Source: VRUE01 sp963774405
Lineage (GTDB): Bacteria > Actinomycetota > Thermoleophilia > Solirubrobacterales > 70-9
Reading direction: 5' to 3'
Assembly: GCA_963774405.1 (NCBI GenBank)
Contig: CAVZEV010000005.1
Location: 930,001-994,000, forward strand
DNA length: 64,000 nucleotides
Position numbers and translations under genes: made by a program
The notes under the pieces: generated by a model
Told to the model about the DNA's origin: nothing
Database searches by the model: none
The model's input: the letters and a program-made list of their open reading frames with translations, nothing else
In this document: one piece after another, positions 1 through 10,204 of the stretch
Layout: the number at the start of each line of letters is the position of its first letter
How positions within the stretch are numbered: the stretch's first letter is position 1

Positions 1-19
1 TTATGCAACTATCAGGGGA

Positions 20-559
20 ATGCAAGCGAGCGATATAGGTGCGCTGATCGAGGAGGTGGCGACGCCGGAGGTGAGCGAGGACGCTCAGGCCACGGCGGCG
101 CGGATCAGCGCCTTGCTGCGCCACCTCTTCCTCTATGACCGCGGCAACGTGCTGCGGGTGATCGAGGAGAGCGGCCTGACGATGACCCAGTCCAAGGCCC
201 TGCTGGAGCTGGGCGGGCTGGGCGAGGCGGCGGAGGCGCGGCAGGTGAGCGAGCTGGCCGAGGCGCTCGGCGTCTCAGTGCCCTCGATGAGTCGGGCCGT
301 TGACGGCCTGGTCAAGAAGCGGCTCGCCAGCCGGGTTGAGGATCGCGAGGACCGGCGGGTGCGTCGGGTCGCGATCACCGCCAAGGGCAAGAAGCTCGTC
401 GACACCCTCGTCGTCGTGCGCCAGGCGGGGATGGAGACCTTCGCCGCCAGCCTCACCGCGGCGCAGCGGCGCAAGCTCGATGCCGCCGTCGACTCGCTGA
501 TGGACCGCGACGACATCGCCGAAGCTTTCGCACACCTGAAGGAGGTAGGACCAGCTTGA
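20..559 (+). CDS. MarR-family transcriptional regulator
   Basis: A 179-residue winged-helix protein. The HTH region lies around residues 70-115 (SELAEALGVSVPSMSRAVDGL) and is followed by a wing rich in basic and acidic residues (VEDREDRRVRRVAITAKG), the usual MarR layout. The ATG is preceded by a purine-rich AGGGGA. Its stop overlaps the TTG start of the multidrug transporter (TTGA, 556-559), so the two are one transcription unit, and local control of that exporter in response to a toxic ligand is the likely role. The window begins 19 bases upstream, so the operator and promoter are cut off. The ligand is unknown. Confidence 0.9.
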   Translation: MQASDIGALIEEVATPEVSEDAQATAARISALLRHLFLYDRGNVLRVIEESGLTMTQSKALLELGGLGEAAEARQVSELAEALGVSVPSMSRAVDGLVKKRLASRVEDREDRRVRRVAITAKGKKLVDTLVVVRQAGMETFAASLTAAQRRKLDAAVDSLMDRDDIAEAFAHLKEVGPA

Positions 560-2076
560 GCCGTTACGCCCACCTGATCACCGACGAGAACCGCAAGTGG
601 TGGACGCTCGGAGCGATGTGCTTCGCGCTGTTCATGATCATGCTCGACAACACGGTGGTCAACGTGGCGCTGCCGTCGATCCAGAAAGACCTCGGGGCCT
701 CGATCTCCGGCCTCGAGTGGACGATCAACGGTTACACGCTCTCCTTCGCCGTGCTGCTGGCGACCGGCGGGCGGCTCGGCGACATCTTCGGCCGGCGCCG
801 CATGTTCCTCTTCGGCGTCGTCATCTTCGCCCTCTCCTCGGCGACCGCCGGCCTCGCCGCCAATCAGACCGACCTGGTGATCAGCCGCGTGGTGCAGGGG
901 GTCGGCGCGGCGCTGATGATGCCGGCGACGCTCTCGATCATCACCGACGCCTTCCCCGTCACAGAGCGCGGCAAGGCGATGGGGATGTGGGCCGGCGTCT
1001 CTGCCCTCGCTCTCGCGGTCGGCCCCGTCGTCGGCGGCGCCCTGACGGAGCACGTCAGCTGGCGGGCGATCTTCTACCTCAACATCCCGGTCGCGATCGG
1101 CGCCGTCACCGCCTCGCTCTTCGCCGTGCGCGAGTCGCGCGACGACACCGTCGGCCGCGAGGTCGACTTCGCCGGGGTTGCGGCGCTGACGGCCGGCCTG
1201 GCGGCGCTGATCCTCGCCCTGGTCGAGGGCAACGAATGGGGCTGGGGCTCAACCGAGATCGTCGCCCTGCTGATTGGCTCGGCGATCGCTCTCGCCGCCT
1301 TCGTCGCGGTCGAGCTGCGGGTCAAGGTGCCGATGGTCGAATTCCGCTTCTTCTCCGATCGCAACTTCCTCGGCGCCGTCGTCGTCGCCCTGATCGTCTC
1401 CTTCTCGATGCTCGGCGTCTTCTTCTTCCTCGCCCTCTACATGCAGGACATCCTCGGTTACTCGCCGCTGGAGGCCGGGGTCAGGTTCCTGCCCTCGACC
1501 CTGATGATCGTCGGCGTGGCGCCGGTCGCCGGCCGGCTCGCCGATCGCTTCGGGCCGCGCTGGCTGATCGCCGCCGGGCTCGGCATCGTCGCCGCTTCGC
1601 TCTACAGCTTCAGCGGCATCGCGGTCGACTCCAGCTACCTGGACCTGTTGCCCGGCTTCATGCTGCTCGGCATCGGCATCGCCCTGACGATGTCGCCGAT
1701 GACCAGCGCGGCGATGAACGCGGTCGCGGTCGAGAAGGCGGGGATTGCCTCTGGTGTGCTCTCGATGTTCCGCATGGTCGGCGGCAGCCTCGGCGTCGCC
1801 GTCACCGGCGCGATCTTCCAGGGCTCGGTGGGGACGACCAACTTCGCCGAAGCGAGCCCGCAGCAGTTCGTCGACGCGCTCGGGCAGGCGATGGCGATCT
1901 GCGCCGGGGTCGCTGCCTTCGGCGCCCTGGTCGGAGCGGTGGCGATCCGCGCCAAGCGCGACACGCTCAGCGACGAGGCCGCCGAGGCGGCGCTCAACTT
2001 CGGCGGCGAGGAGCTCGCCGGGGCCGAGGTCGTGGCCGGGCGCGAGCCCGTCGCCGCGGGCGATTCCGCCGCCTGA
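556..2076 (+). CDS. DHA2-family MFS multidrug exporter (EmrB/QacA type)
   Basis: A 506-residue polytopic membrane protein of the length and pattern of 14-helix drug:H+ antiporters. Motif A is GGRLGDIFGRRRMF near residues 70-83 and motif C is GPVVGGALTEHVSWR near residues 155-170. The start is TTG overlapping the MarR stop by four bases, which suggests translational coupling. It is predicted to expel toxic compounds from the cytoplasm using the proton gradient; the substrate cannot be read from sequence. The C-terminal 35 residues are hydrophilic and alanine- and glutamate-rich. Confidence 0.9.
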   Translation: MSRYAHLITDENRKWWTLGAMCFALFMIMLDNTVVNVALPSIQKDLGASISGLEWTINGYTLSFAVLLATGGRLGDIFGRRRMFLFGVVIFALSSATAGLAANQTDLVISRVVQGVGAALMMPATLSIITDAFPVTERGKAMGMWAGVSALALAVGPVVGGALTEHVSWRAIFYLNIPVAIGAVTASLFAVRESRDDTVGREVDFAGVAALTAGLAALILALVEGNEWGWGSTEIVALLIGSAIALAAFVAVELRVKVPMVEFRFFSDRNFLGAVVVALIVSFSMLGVFFFLALYMQDILGYSPLEAGVRFLPSTLMIVGVAPVAGRLADRFGPRWLIAAGLGIVAASLYSFSGIAVDSSYLDLLPGFMLLGIGIALTMSPMTSAAMNAVAVEKAGIASGVLSMFRMVGGSLGVAVTGAIFQGSVGTTNFAEASPQQFVDALGQAMAICAGVAAFGALVGAVAIRAKRDTLSDEAAEAALNFGGEELAGAEVVAGREPVAAGDSAA

Positions 2077-2088
2077 GAAGCGGCCGCG

Positions 2089-2760
2089 ATGCTGATCCTG
2101 CTGCCGCCCTCGGAAGGCAAGGCCGAGCCCGAGGGCGGCGAGCCGGTCGACCTCGACTCACTCGTCTTCGCGGCGGAGTTGCGCAAGCAGAGACAGAAGC
2201 TGTTGCGGGCCGTCGACCCGAAGCTGCGCAAGGCGCCCGCCGCGCCGGCTGCGGAGGTCTACAGCGGCGTGCTCTACCAGCGCCTCGACCTCGGCGGACT
2301 GCCCGCGGCTGCCCGTCGCCGGGCGGCGAAGCGGGTGCTGATTGCCAGCGCGCTCTGGGGTTTCCTGCGGCCGACGGACCGGATCCCGTACTACAAGCTG
2401 CCACCGTCGACCAAGCTCGATGGCATCGGGCCGCTCGCCGCCTGGTGGCGCCCGGCGCTGGCAACGGCGATGCCCGACGAGCCCGGCGAGACCATCGTCG
2501 ACATGCGCTCCGGCGCCTACGCGAGCGCCTGGAAGCCAAAGCAGGCCACGCTGCTGGCGGTTCGTGCCTTTCGCGAGGAGAAGGGCGAGCGCAAGGCGGT
2601 CTCCCACATGGCCAAGGCCGTGCGCGGCCACATCGCGCGAGCATTGCTGCTTGCCAAACGGGAGCCGAAGACGCCGGAGGAGATTGCCGCGGTCGCGGCC
2701 GAAGCCGGTTTCGAGGTCGAGCTGACCCCGGCGAGCCTCGACGTGATCGTCAGCGACTGA
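2089..2760 (+). CDS. yaaA: YaaA family peroxide-stress protein (DUF328/UPF0246)
   Basis: A 223-residue protein opening with the family signature LLPPSEGKAE, followed by the conserved LYQRLDL, SALWGFLRPTDRIPYYKL and DMRSGAY blocks. E. coli YaaA lowers intracellular free iron and limits oxidative DNA damage; a DNA-binding function has been proposed for the family. It starts 12 bases after the MFS stop, so it may share the MarR operon. Its stop lies inside the left arm of a 13-bp inverted repeat shared with the convergent bioD. Confidence 0.85.
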   Translation: MLILLPPSEGKAEPEGGEPVDLDSLVFAAELRKQRQKLLRAVDPKLRKAPAAPAAEVYSGVLYQRLDLGGLPAAARRRAAKRVLIASALWGFLRPTDRIPYYKLPPSTKLDGIGPLAAWWRPALATAMPDEPGETIVDMRSGAYASAWKPKQATLLAVRAFREEKGERKAVSHMAKAVRGHIARALLLAKREPKTPEEIAAVAAEAGFEVELTPASLDVIVSD

Positions 2761-2795
2761 TCGATTGACCACCGGGTCAGAGGGTCAATCGATCA
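2758..2795. terminator. Bidirectional terminator-like inverted repeat between yaaA and bioD
   Basis: Perfect 13-bp arms TGATCGATTGACC (2758-2770) and GGTCAATCGATCA (2783-2795) with a 12-base loop. The arms contain the stop codons of both convergent genes. There is no long T-run, so it may act as a pause or transcript-end stabiliser as well as a terminator. Confidence 0.6.
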
Positions 2796-3479
2796 ATCGA
2801 CCTCGAGCTCCGGCCAGCTTTCCGGTTCGCTGAGGTCGAGCGCGGGGCAGGGTCCGGACCGGCACCTCGCCCAGGCCCTCGATCGTCTCTCGGTTCGAGC
2901 GTTCGATCGTGCTCGGCTCGCCCGGCCAGGGGGTGAGGACGACCGCCGCGACCTCGAGGCCCACCGCGCGCGCCGCCTCGATCGTCAGCAGGGTGTGGTT
3001 GATCGTGCCCAGCCCCGGCGAGGCGGCAACGACGAGCGGCAGGCCGAGCTCGACGGCGAGGTCGCGCACGGTGTAGGTGGCGTGTTGTGCCCTATGTGGG
3101 GAACAAAGCCACACCAGCGGGACGAGCAGCCCGCCGACGCCCTCGCAGATCAAGGCGTCGGCCCGCCCGCCGGCGGTCTGCGCCGCCTGGCGCAGACGCT
3201 CAGGGTCGATCGCCTCGCCCGCTTCGGCTGCTGCCAGGTGCGGCGACGCGGGCAGGCCGTAGCGGTACGGCGCGATCGCATCGTCGCCTTGCTCAGAGCC
3301 CGAAGCGCGGCGCAGCAGGGCGTGGTCGGTCTCGCCGGGCTCGTCGAGTCCGGTCACCGCGGGCTTGAAGACGGCGACTGTGCCGTGCGAGCGCAGCGTT
3401 CGGGCCAGTGCCGCCGCGACGACCGTCTTGCCGACCTCGGTGCCGGTGCCGGTGACGAAGAAGCCCTTCGCGACGGGCA

Positions 3480-3480
<1 letters not shown>
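2785..3480 (-). CDS. bioD: Dethiobiotin synthetase
   Basis: Closes the ureido ring of 7,8-diaminopelargonate with ATP and CO2 to give dethiobiotin. The P-loop GTGTEVGKT is at residues 11-19. FKPAVTG, CEGVGGLLVPL and PGLGTINHTLLT follow in family order. The ATG overlaps the bioF stop (TGATG, 3478-3482). Oddity: between GGLLVPL and TYTVRDLA there are about 11-12 extra residues (VWLCSPHRAQHA) encoded by a locally AT-richer stretch at about 3080-3113, where homologues normally have only two or three residues. The insertion keeps the frame. It sits in a loop near the substrate site, so activity is uncertain. Confidence 0.88.
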
Positions 3481-4673
<1,193 letters not shown>

Positions 4674-4677
<4 letters not shown>

Positions 4678-5807
4678 GCCGCGGTCTGGCGCGCCGGATA
4701 CGGCGGGGGCTTCTTGGTCTTCTTGATCACCCGCAGCTGCGTCGAGGGATCCCAGAAGTTGGCCTCGTCCTGGTGGTCGATCAGCGCGTCCATCGGCGTT
4801 GCCGGGGTCTCGCCGTCGAGCCAGCCGTCGCGGTTGTCGGGGCGCGGGTTGGCGCCGTTGTCGGGCTGGCGGGCGACGTTGAGGCCGAGCTCCTCGAACA
4901 TCGCCCGGTCGTCCTCGGGCTCGGCCCCGAGCGTGGTCAGGAAGTTGCCCATCATCACCCCGTTGAGCCCGGCCTTGACCGCCAGCGGCTGCAGGTCGCC
5001 GAGGTTCTCGACCCGGCCGCCGCAGAGGCGGAAGAGGGCGCCGGGGATGATCAGGCGGAAGATCGCCACCCACTTGACCACGTCCCAGGCGTCCATCAGC
5101 GGCCGCTCGCCGAACTTGGTGCCGGTGCGCGGGTTGAGCAGGTTGATCGGCACCGAGGTCGGGTTGATCTCGGTCAGCTCGAAGGCCATCTCGACCCGCT
5201 GCCGCGGCGACTCGCCGAGGTTGAGGATGCCGCCGACGCAGGTCTCCAACCCGGCCTCCTTGACCGCCTGGATCGTCCGCAGCCGGCCCTCGTAGCGAAC
5301 CGTGCTCGAGACCTCCGGATAGTAGGAGCGGGCCGACTCGACGTTGTGGTGGACGCGCTGGATGCCGGCCTCGCGCAGTTTCTTGGCCCGTTCGCCCGAC
5401 ATGTGGCCGATCGAGGCACAGCGCTTCAGGTTGGTCTGCTCGGCGACCAGCTTGGCGCCCTCGAGGATTTTCTCGAAGTCCCGTTTGGAGAGCCCCTGGC
5501 CCTGGGTGACCATGCAGAAGCGGTGCGCGCCCGCAGCTTCCGCGGCCTTGGCGTGCTCGAGGATCTGCTCGGGCTCCATCATCGCGTGCATCGGCGTGTC
5601 CGCCTCGGCGTAGCGCGACTGGGCGCAGAAGCCGCAGTCCTCGGCGCAGCCGCCGGACTTGGCGTTGACCAGCGAGCACATGTCGGTCGAGTCGCCGAAG
5701 TTCTCGCGCCGCACCGCCCAGGCGCGCTCGACCAGGTCGCCGATCTCCTGGTGGTCGGTCAACTCGCCGAGCGCCAGCGCTTCCTCGAAGGTGATCAGGG
5801 AGGGCAT
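4674..5807 (-). CDS. bioB: Biotin synthase (radical SAM)
   Basis: A 377-residue enzyme that inserts sulfur into dethiobiotin. The radical-SAM cluster motif CAEDCGFC (CxxxCxxC) is near residues 54-61, followed by QSRYAEADTP and the conserved HHNVESARSYYPEV and INLLNPRTGTKF segments. It is first in a minus-strand operon bioB-bioF-bioD joined by 4-base and 5-base overlaps. A -10-like TAGCCT lies at 5817-5822, nine bases before the ATG, with no Shine-Dalgarno, suggesting a leaderless mRNA. No bioA is visible nearby. Confidence 0.95.
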
Positions 5808-5888
5808 GCGGGCGCAAGGCTAGGCAGCCGCCCGGACGCCTGCGCGTGTCTGCCCTCGGCGATCCGTCCGGCCCATAAGGTCAGACGC

Positions 5889-7022
5889 GTGAGCGGCGCG
5901 AAGCGCAGGCGCAGGAGGCCGGCGATCGGCATCGCGGCAGGGTTGGCTGCGGGCGCTTTCGCCTTTGGCACCGTGCTCGGCGAGCGCGGTTCGTCCCCGC
6001 CGCCCGGCCCGGCGTCGCTGCTCTCGCCGTCGCGGCTGGTCGGCGAGCGCCTGATCGGCGGTTTCCCCGGCACCACTGTGCCGGTCCCCTTGCGGCGGAT
6101 GATTCGCAGGGGCGACCTGGCGGGCGTGATCCTCTTCGCCGAGAACCTGCCGAGTCGGGCGAGGGCGCGGGCCCTCGTCGCCGAAATCCAGTCGATCCGG
6201 CGCCCGGCCGGGCTGCGTGACCCGCTGCTGGTCATGGTCGACCAGGAGGGTGGCCAGGTGAAGCGGCTCGCCGCCGCGCCAAGCGACTCAGCGGCGCGGA
6301 TGGGGGCCGTCGGCGCGGCGTTCAGCCGGGACCAGGGCCGGGCCACCGCGGCCGGCCTGAGAGGGGTGGGCGTGAACGTCGACCTCGCCCCGGTGCTCGA
6401 CGTTGCCCGGCCCGGCGGCACGATCGCCGGCACCGAACGGGGCTTTGGCGCAACCGCTGCCGCGGTCGAAGCGACGGCGGTGCCGTTCGCCGCCGGCCTG
6501 CAGGGCGGTGGCGTTGCCGCCACCGCCAAGCACTTCCCGGGTCTTGGAGCTGCGGCCGAGAACACCGACTTCGCCGCGCAGCGGATCGAGTTGCCGAAGC
6601 GGACGCTGCGCACGGTCGACGAGCGTCCCTACCGCCGCTTCGCCGCGGCAGGCGGCAAGCTGGTGATGCTGAGCACCGCCGTCTATCCGGCCTTCTCGCC
6701 GAGGCCCGCCGCCTTTGCCCGATCGGTCGCCACCGGCGAGTTGCGCCGCCGCGTCGGTTTCGACGGGGTCTCGATCACCGACGCGCTCGAATCGGCCGCG
6801 GTGCGCGACTTCGGCGGACCGGCCGTGGCGGCGCGGGCGGCGGCAGCGGCCGGCACCGATCTCCTCCTCTTCACCGACTACCGCGCCGCGCTTGCCGCCG
6901 GACGCGCGCTCTCGGGCCTGCTGCGCGGTGGGCGGGAGACCCGAGCCGGCTTCGAGGCCTCGGCCGGCAGGGTCCTGCGCCTGCGCCACGCCCTGGCGGT
7001 TAACGCGGCTCGCCGACGGTGA
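5889..7022 (+). CDS. Glycoside hydrolase family 3 (NagZ-like), membrane-anchored or secreted
   Basis: A 377-residue protein. A basic stretch KRRRRR and a hydrophobic segment (residues about 12-30) form a signal peptide or N-anchor. The GH3 core carries VDQEGGQVKRL, NVDLAPVLDV, the substrate-binding KHFPGLG and the nucleophile segment SITDALES. A beta-N-acetylhexosaminidase acting on cell-wall or other glycans is likely. The GTG start is preceded by TAAGGT at 5876-5881, seven bases upstream, and no Shine-Dalgarno, which argues for this start rather than a longer frame. Its last 23 bases overlap the convergent diguanylate cyclase gene. Confidence 0.82.
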   Translation: MSGAKRRRRRPAIGIAAGLAAGAFAFGTVLGERGSSPPPGPASLLSPSRLVGERLIGGFPGTTVPVPLRRMIRRGDLAGVILFAENLPSRARARALVAEIQSIRRPAGLRDPLLVMVDQEGGQVKRLAAAPSDSAARMGAVGAAFSRDQGRATAAGLRGVGVNVDLAPVLDVARPGGTIAGTERGFGATAAAVEATAVPFAAGLQGGGVAATAKHFPGLGAAAENTDFAAQRIELPKRTLRTVDERPYRRFAAAGGKLVMLSTAVYPAFSPRPAAFARSVATGELRRRVGFDGVSITDALESAAVRDFGGPAVAARAAAAAGTDLLLFTDYRAALAAGRALSGLLRGGRETRAGFEASAGRVLRLRHALAVNAARRR

Positions 7023-8502
7023 TCTTGACTTCGCCGGGCTTTGGTTCCGGCGTCGTCTCGTCAAAGATCTTCACCCGGTCGCGCCCCGATCCCTTCGCCG
7101 CGTACATCGCCGCGTCGGCGCGGCCCAGCACCGTTTCGTAGCTGAGCCGCTCGCCCGCGCCGAAGGCGGCGATGCCGACGCTGGCGGTGAGCGGCGGCAC
7201 CTCGGGGTCGGCGCTCATGCGTTCGCGGATCGCCACGGTGATCTCGGTGCCCACCTCCTCGGCCTCGGCCGGCTCGCAGCGCGGCAGCACGATCGCGAAC
7301 TCGTCGCCGCCGATTCGGGCCAGCACGTCGGTCTCGCGCGCGCGGGCGCGCAGCACCGCGGCGATCTCGGCGAGGACCCGGTCACCGGCCGGGTGGCCGA
7401 GGGTGTCGTTGACCTGCTTGAAGTGGTCGAGGTCGAGCATCAGCAGCGCCCCGGCGACGCCGTAGCGGTGGCTGCGCGCCAGCTCGGCTCGCAGGTCCTC
7501 CTCGAAGCGGCGCCGGTTCTTCAGCCCGGTGAGCGGGTCCTGGCTGGCCTGCAGGGCGAGCTCCTGCATCCGTTCGTGGCGGCTCCAGATCAGGACCAGC
7601 GCTGCCAGCAGCGCTGCCAGCGAGAGGCCGACGATTGCGATCATCACCGCCAGGTCGACGCCGGGGCGACCCGGGTCGCGCACGACGAGCAGCCAGGTGC
7701 GATCGGCGATGCGGATCGGCGCGGTGGCGCTTTCGTCGCGGGCCAGCTTCGCGCCGGAGATGGTCGTGCCGTGCTCGACGAAGGACGCGTCGACGCCCCC
7801 CGGCAGCGCCGCACCGGCAGCCGAGGCCAGATCCGGGATCCGGAAGGAGCCGCCGGCAAACCCGATCAGGGCGGCGCGGCGCTGGGCCACCGTCCGGGTC
7901 GGCGCTCCGTCGCGGAAGACGGGGCGGAAGACGTTGATTCCGGTGCCGCCGACGGGCAGGCGCAGCGCCGGCGTTGCGGCCGGCTTGCCGCTGTCGCGCG
8001 CTTGCAGCAGGTAGGTACCGCGGAACTGGTCCGAGCCGACGTCATAGCCGATCGGGGAGTGCACCATCAGGCCGCGCGCGGCGACGTAGATGATCGGGAA
8101 GTAGTGGCTGCGCCGGCCGGCGCGGCGAAAGTTGCCCAGCGGCCCTCGTTCGAGGATCTGAACGCCGTGTGCGCGTTCGAAGCTCGCCCGCCGGGAGGCC
8201 GGCACCGAGCCGATGAAGGCGGTTGCCCGCAGCGCGCCGGGGCGCAGCAGCGAGCGGGCGACGACGTTGAACTCGTGGTGGCTGAAGTTGCCCTCCGCCT
8301 GGTAGAAGGCCGAGGCGCTGGAGAGCTGACCGACCGAGAGGGCGGCCAGGGCTTCGGCCTGGTGCGCGGCTCGCAGTGCCTCTCCGCGCTGGCGCCCCTC
8401 GAAGCTGTTCTCTTCGCGCCCGTGGACGACCAGCGCGACCGCGATCGAGCCAACCGCGATCGCGGCGACTACGGCAAATCCAAGCCAGAAACGGAGGCGC
8501 AT
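7000..8502 (-). CDS. Membrane-bound diguanylate cyclase (GGDEF)
   Basis: A 500-residue protein. TM1 is at residues about 5-27, an extracytoplasmic sensor domain follows (about 30-285), then TM2 (LAVMIAIVGLSLAALLAALVLIW) and a C-terminal GGDEF domain starting DPLTGLKNRRRF. The active site is an intact GGDEF, and an RETD sequence five residues before it matches the RxxD product-inhibition site. It should make c-di-GMP from GTP in response to an external signal. The sensor looks CHASE-like, but that is a weak call. GACAAT lies six bases before the ATG, another candidate leaderless start. No EAL partner is nearby. Confidence 0.9.
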   Translation of the reverse strand: MRLRFWLGFAVVAAIAVGSIAVALVVHGREENSFEGRQRGEALRAAHQAEALAALSVGQLSSASAFYQAEGNFSHHEFNVVARSLLRPGALRATAFIGSVPASRRASFERAHGVQILERGPLGNFRRAGRRSHYFPIIYVAARGLMVHSPIGYDVGSDQFRGTYLLQARDSGKPAATPALRLPVGGTGINVFRPVFRDGAPTRTVAQRRAALIGFAGGSFRIPDLASAAGAALPGGVDASFVEHGTTISGAKLARDESATAPIRIADRTWLLVVRDPGRPGVDLAVMIAIVGLSLAALLAALVLIWSRHERMQELALQASQDPLTGLKNRRRFEEDLRAELARSHRYGVAGALLMLDLDHFKQVNDTLGHPAGDRVLAEIAAVLRARARETDVLARIGGDEFAIVLPRCEPAEAEEVGTEITVAIRERMSADPEVPPLTASVGIAAFGAGERLSYETVLGRADAAMYAAKGSGRDRVKIFDETTPEPKPGEVKITVGEPR

Positions 8503-8533
8503 GAACCTATTGTCGGCGGCTCACCGGCGCCAC

Positions 8534-9169
8534 TCAATTCGCGGGCGCGTTTGCAAGCGACTCCCAGAGGTAAAGCGAGGCGAGGCTGCGGTGTGGGCGC
8601 CAGGCCTCGCCGATCTCCAGCACCCTGGCGGGGGTCGGCATCTCCTCCAGCCCGTACTCGATCTGCACCGCCTTGCGGATGCCGAGGTCACCGCCGGAGA
8701 GGACATCGGGCCGTTCGAGGTGAAACATCAGGAACATCTCCGCGGTCCAGACGCCGAGCCCACGCACGGCGACGATCTCCTCGATCACCTCGGCGTCGTC
8801 GAGCTGATCGAGACGCTCGAGCTCCAGCTCACCCTCGATCACGTGCGAGGCGAGGTCGCGTACGTACTCGACCTTGCGGCCGGAGAGGCCGGCGGCGCGC
8901 AGGTCCGACTCCTCGGCTTCGAGCAGCTGCTCGGGCGAGGGCGTGCTGCCGCCGAAGAGCTCGAGCACGCGTCCGTAGATCGTCCGCGCCGCCTTGGTCG
9001 AGAGCTGCTGGCCGACGATTGCCCGCAGCAGCGCCCCGTAGGCGTCGTTCGGGCGCTCCTCGTTGCGCCGCGCCAGCCGCGTCGCCAGGTCGATCTCACC
9101 GATGCGGGCCATCAGCGCCGCCATCGTCGGGTCGCCGCCGGCGAGCTGCCTGCGTGCCTTCGCGCTCAT
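8534..9169 (-). CDS. DNA-3-methyladenine glycosylase II, AlkA-like (HhH-GPD)
   Basis: A 211-residue base-excision repair glycosylase. LLRAIVGQQLSTKAA is the conserved entry helix, and the helix-hairpin-helix is around VRGLGVWTAEMFLMF. The catalytic aspartate is most likely that of GGDLGIRKAV. It is shorter than E. coli AlkA because it lacks the N-terminal TATA-like domain. The start chosen is the ATG at 9169, which overlaps the enoyl-CoA hydratase stop (ATGA, 9166-9169); a further in-frame ATG four codons upstream lies inside that gene. The link to the upstream metabolic genes looks like operon position only. Confidence 0.87.
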   Translation of the reverse strand: MSAKARRQLAGGDPTMAALMARIGEIDLATRLARRNEERPNDAYGALLRAIVGQQLSTKAARTIYGRVLELFGGSTPSPEQLLEAEESDLRAAGLSGRKVEYVRDLASHVIEGELELERLDQLDDAEVIEEIVAVRGLGVWTAEMFLMFHLERPDVLSGGDLGIRKAVQIEYGLEEMPTPARVLEIGEAWRPHRSLASLYLWESLANAPAN

Positions 9170-9978
9170 CGCCCCTTCCACTCGGGCTTGCGCTTCTCGG
9201 CGAACGCCTCGATGCCCTCGCGGAAGTCAGCCGAGCTGAAGCAGGACTCGCGCAGGGCGATCAGGCCGGCCTCCTGCTGTGGGCTGAGGACCGGTGAGGC
9301 GGTGAGCAGGTCGATCGCGCTTTTGTTGCCTCGCATCGAGAGCGGCGCGTTGGCAGCGATCTCGGCCGCTAAGGCGACCGAGGATTCTTCAAGGCGGTCG
9401 GCGGAAACGACTTCGTGGACGAGACCGATCTCCGCGGCTCGTTCCGCGCTGAGATTGCGGCCGGTGAGGAAGAGCTCCTTGGTGCGTGCCGGCCCAATCG
9501 TGTCGAGGAACTTGCGCAGGCCGGTGTGGCCGTAGACGAGGCCGAGCTTGACCGGTGGCATGCCGAGCTTGGCCTCGGCAGCGGCAATCCGCAGGTCGCA
9601 GGTCACCGCCAGCTCCAGGCCGCCGCCGATGCAGTGCCCGTTGATCGCGGCAACGGTCGGCCAGGGATGGGCGGCGAGCGCCTCCATCGCGGCGTGGAAG
9701 GGGTGGGCGACGAGCGCCTCGGCGTCGCGCTCGAAGGTCTCGGCCGGGATCGCGGCGAGGTCGTAGCCGGCCGAGAAGACCGGCGGGGCGCCGGTGATCA
9801 GCAGGCAGCGGGTCTCGATTCCCTGGTCGAGCCGCGGCAGCGTCTCGGCGATCGCGTCGAGGATCTCGTGGTCGAGTGCGTTGCGACGCTCCGGGTTGGA
9901 GATGCGGAGGCGGACCACCGCCTCAGCCGGGGAGTCGAGGAGCAGCTTGCCCCCGGCGAGCTGCTCGTTCTCGTTCAC
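9166..9978 (-). CDS. Enoyl-CoA hydratase/isomerase family protein
   Basis: A 270-residue crotonase. The oxyanion-hole segments are PPVFSAGYDLAAI and INGHCIGGGLELAVTCDLRIAA, and the C-terminus FREGIEAFAEKRKPEWKGR is typical. The first catalytic glutamate position reads MPPVKLGLVYG rather than the PE(I/V)xLG of classic hydratases, so isomerase or another crotonase chemistry is possible. The GTG start overlaps the stop of the small biotinyl protein (GTGA, 9975-9978), so the two are co-translated. Confidence 0.87.
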   Translation of the reverse strand: MNENEQLAGGKLLLDSPAEAVVRLRISNPERRNALDHEILDAIAETLPRLDQGIETRCLLITGAPPVFSAGYDLAAIPAETFERDAEALVAHPFHAAMEALAAHPWPTVAAINGHCIGGGLELAVTCDLRIAAAEAKLGMPPVKLGLVYGHTGLRKFLDTIGPARTKELFLTGRNLSAERAAEIGLVHEVVSADRLEESSVALAAEIAANAPLSMRGNKSAIDLLTASPVLSPQQEAGLIALRESCFSSADFREGIEAFAEKRKPEWKGR

Positions 9979-10184
9979 TCCAGCACTACGAGGACATCGC
10001 CTTCGCTGACCGACTGGCCCTCCTCGCAGCGAATCTCCTTGACGGTGCCGTCGTCTTCGCTCTCGACCGGGATCTCCATCTTCATCGACTCGAGGATCAC
10101 GACCGTGTCCCCGTCCTCGACCGTGTCCCCGACCGCGACCTCGATTTTCCACACGTTGCCGGTGATGTGAGCCTCGATGTTCAT
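9975..10184 (-). CDS. Stand-alone biotin/lipoyl carrier protein (BCCP-like)
   Basis: A 69-residue protein that is nothing but a biotinyl/lipoyl domain: GNVWKIEVAVGDTVEDGDTVVILESMKMEIPVESEDDGTV. The lysine of ESMKM is the expected biotinylation site. It would carry carboxyl groups for an acyl-CoA or other carboxylase whose biotin carboxylase is elsewhere. TATTGT lies eight bases before the ATG, so the transcript may be leaderless. It heads a minus-strand operon with an enoyl-CoA hydratase and a DNA glycosylase. The acyl-CoA carboxylase beta subunit at 30.1-31.7 kb is a candidate partner. Confidence 0.85.
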   Translation of the reverse strand: MNIEAHITGNVWKIEVAVGDTVEDGDTVVILESMKMEIPVESEDDGTVKEIRCEEGQSVSEGDVLVVLE

Positions 10185-10191
10185 GGCGGGG

Positions 10192-10199
10192 GACAATAT
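10192..10199. promoter_or_regulatory. Shared bidirectional -10 region
   Basis: The eight bases GACAATAT read as a -10-like GACAAT on the plus strand, seven bases before the GTG of the glycosyltransferase, and as TATTGT on the minus strand, eight bases before the ATG of the biotinyl carrier. Both genes would be leaderless and compete for the same site. Confidence 0.45.
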
Positions 10200-10204
10200 C
10201 CGCC

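Noticed and set aside
597..2768. A 723-codon plus-strand frame over the MFS and yaaA genes
   Set aside because: It is rich in Arg, Gly and Pro, has no domain, and is the out-of-frame shadow of two well-supported genes in GC-rich DNA.
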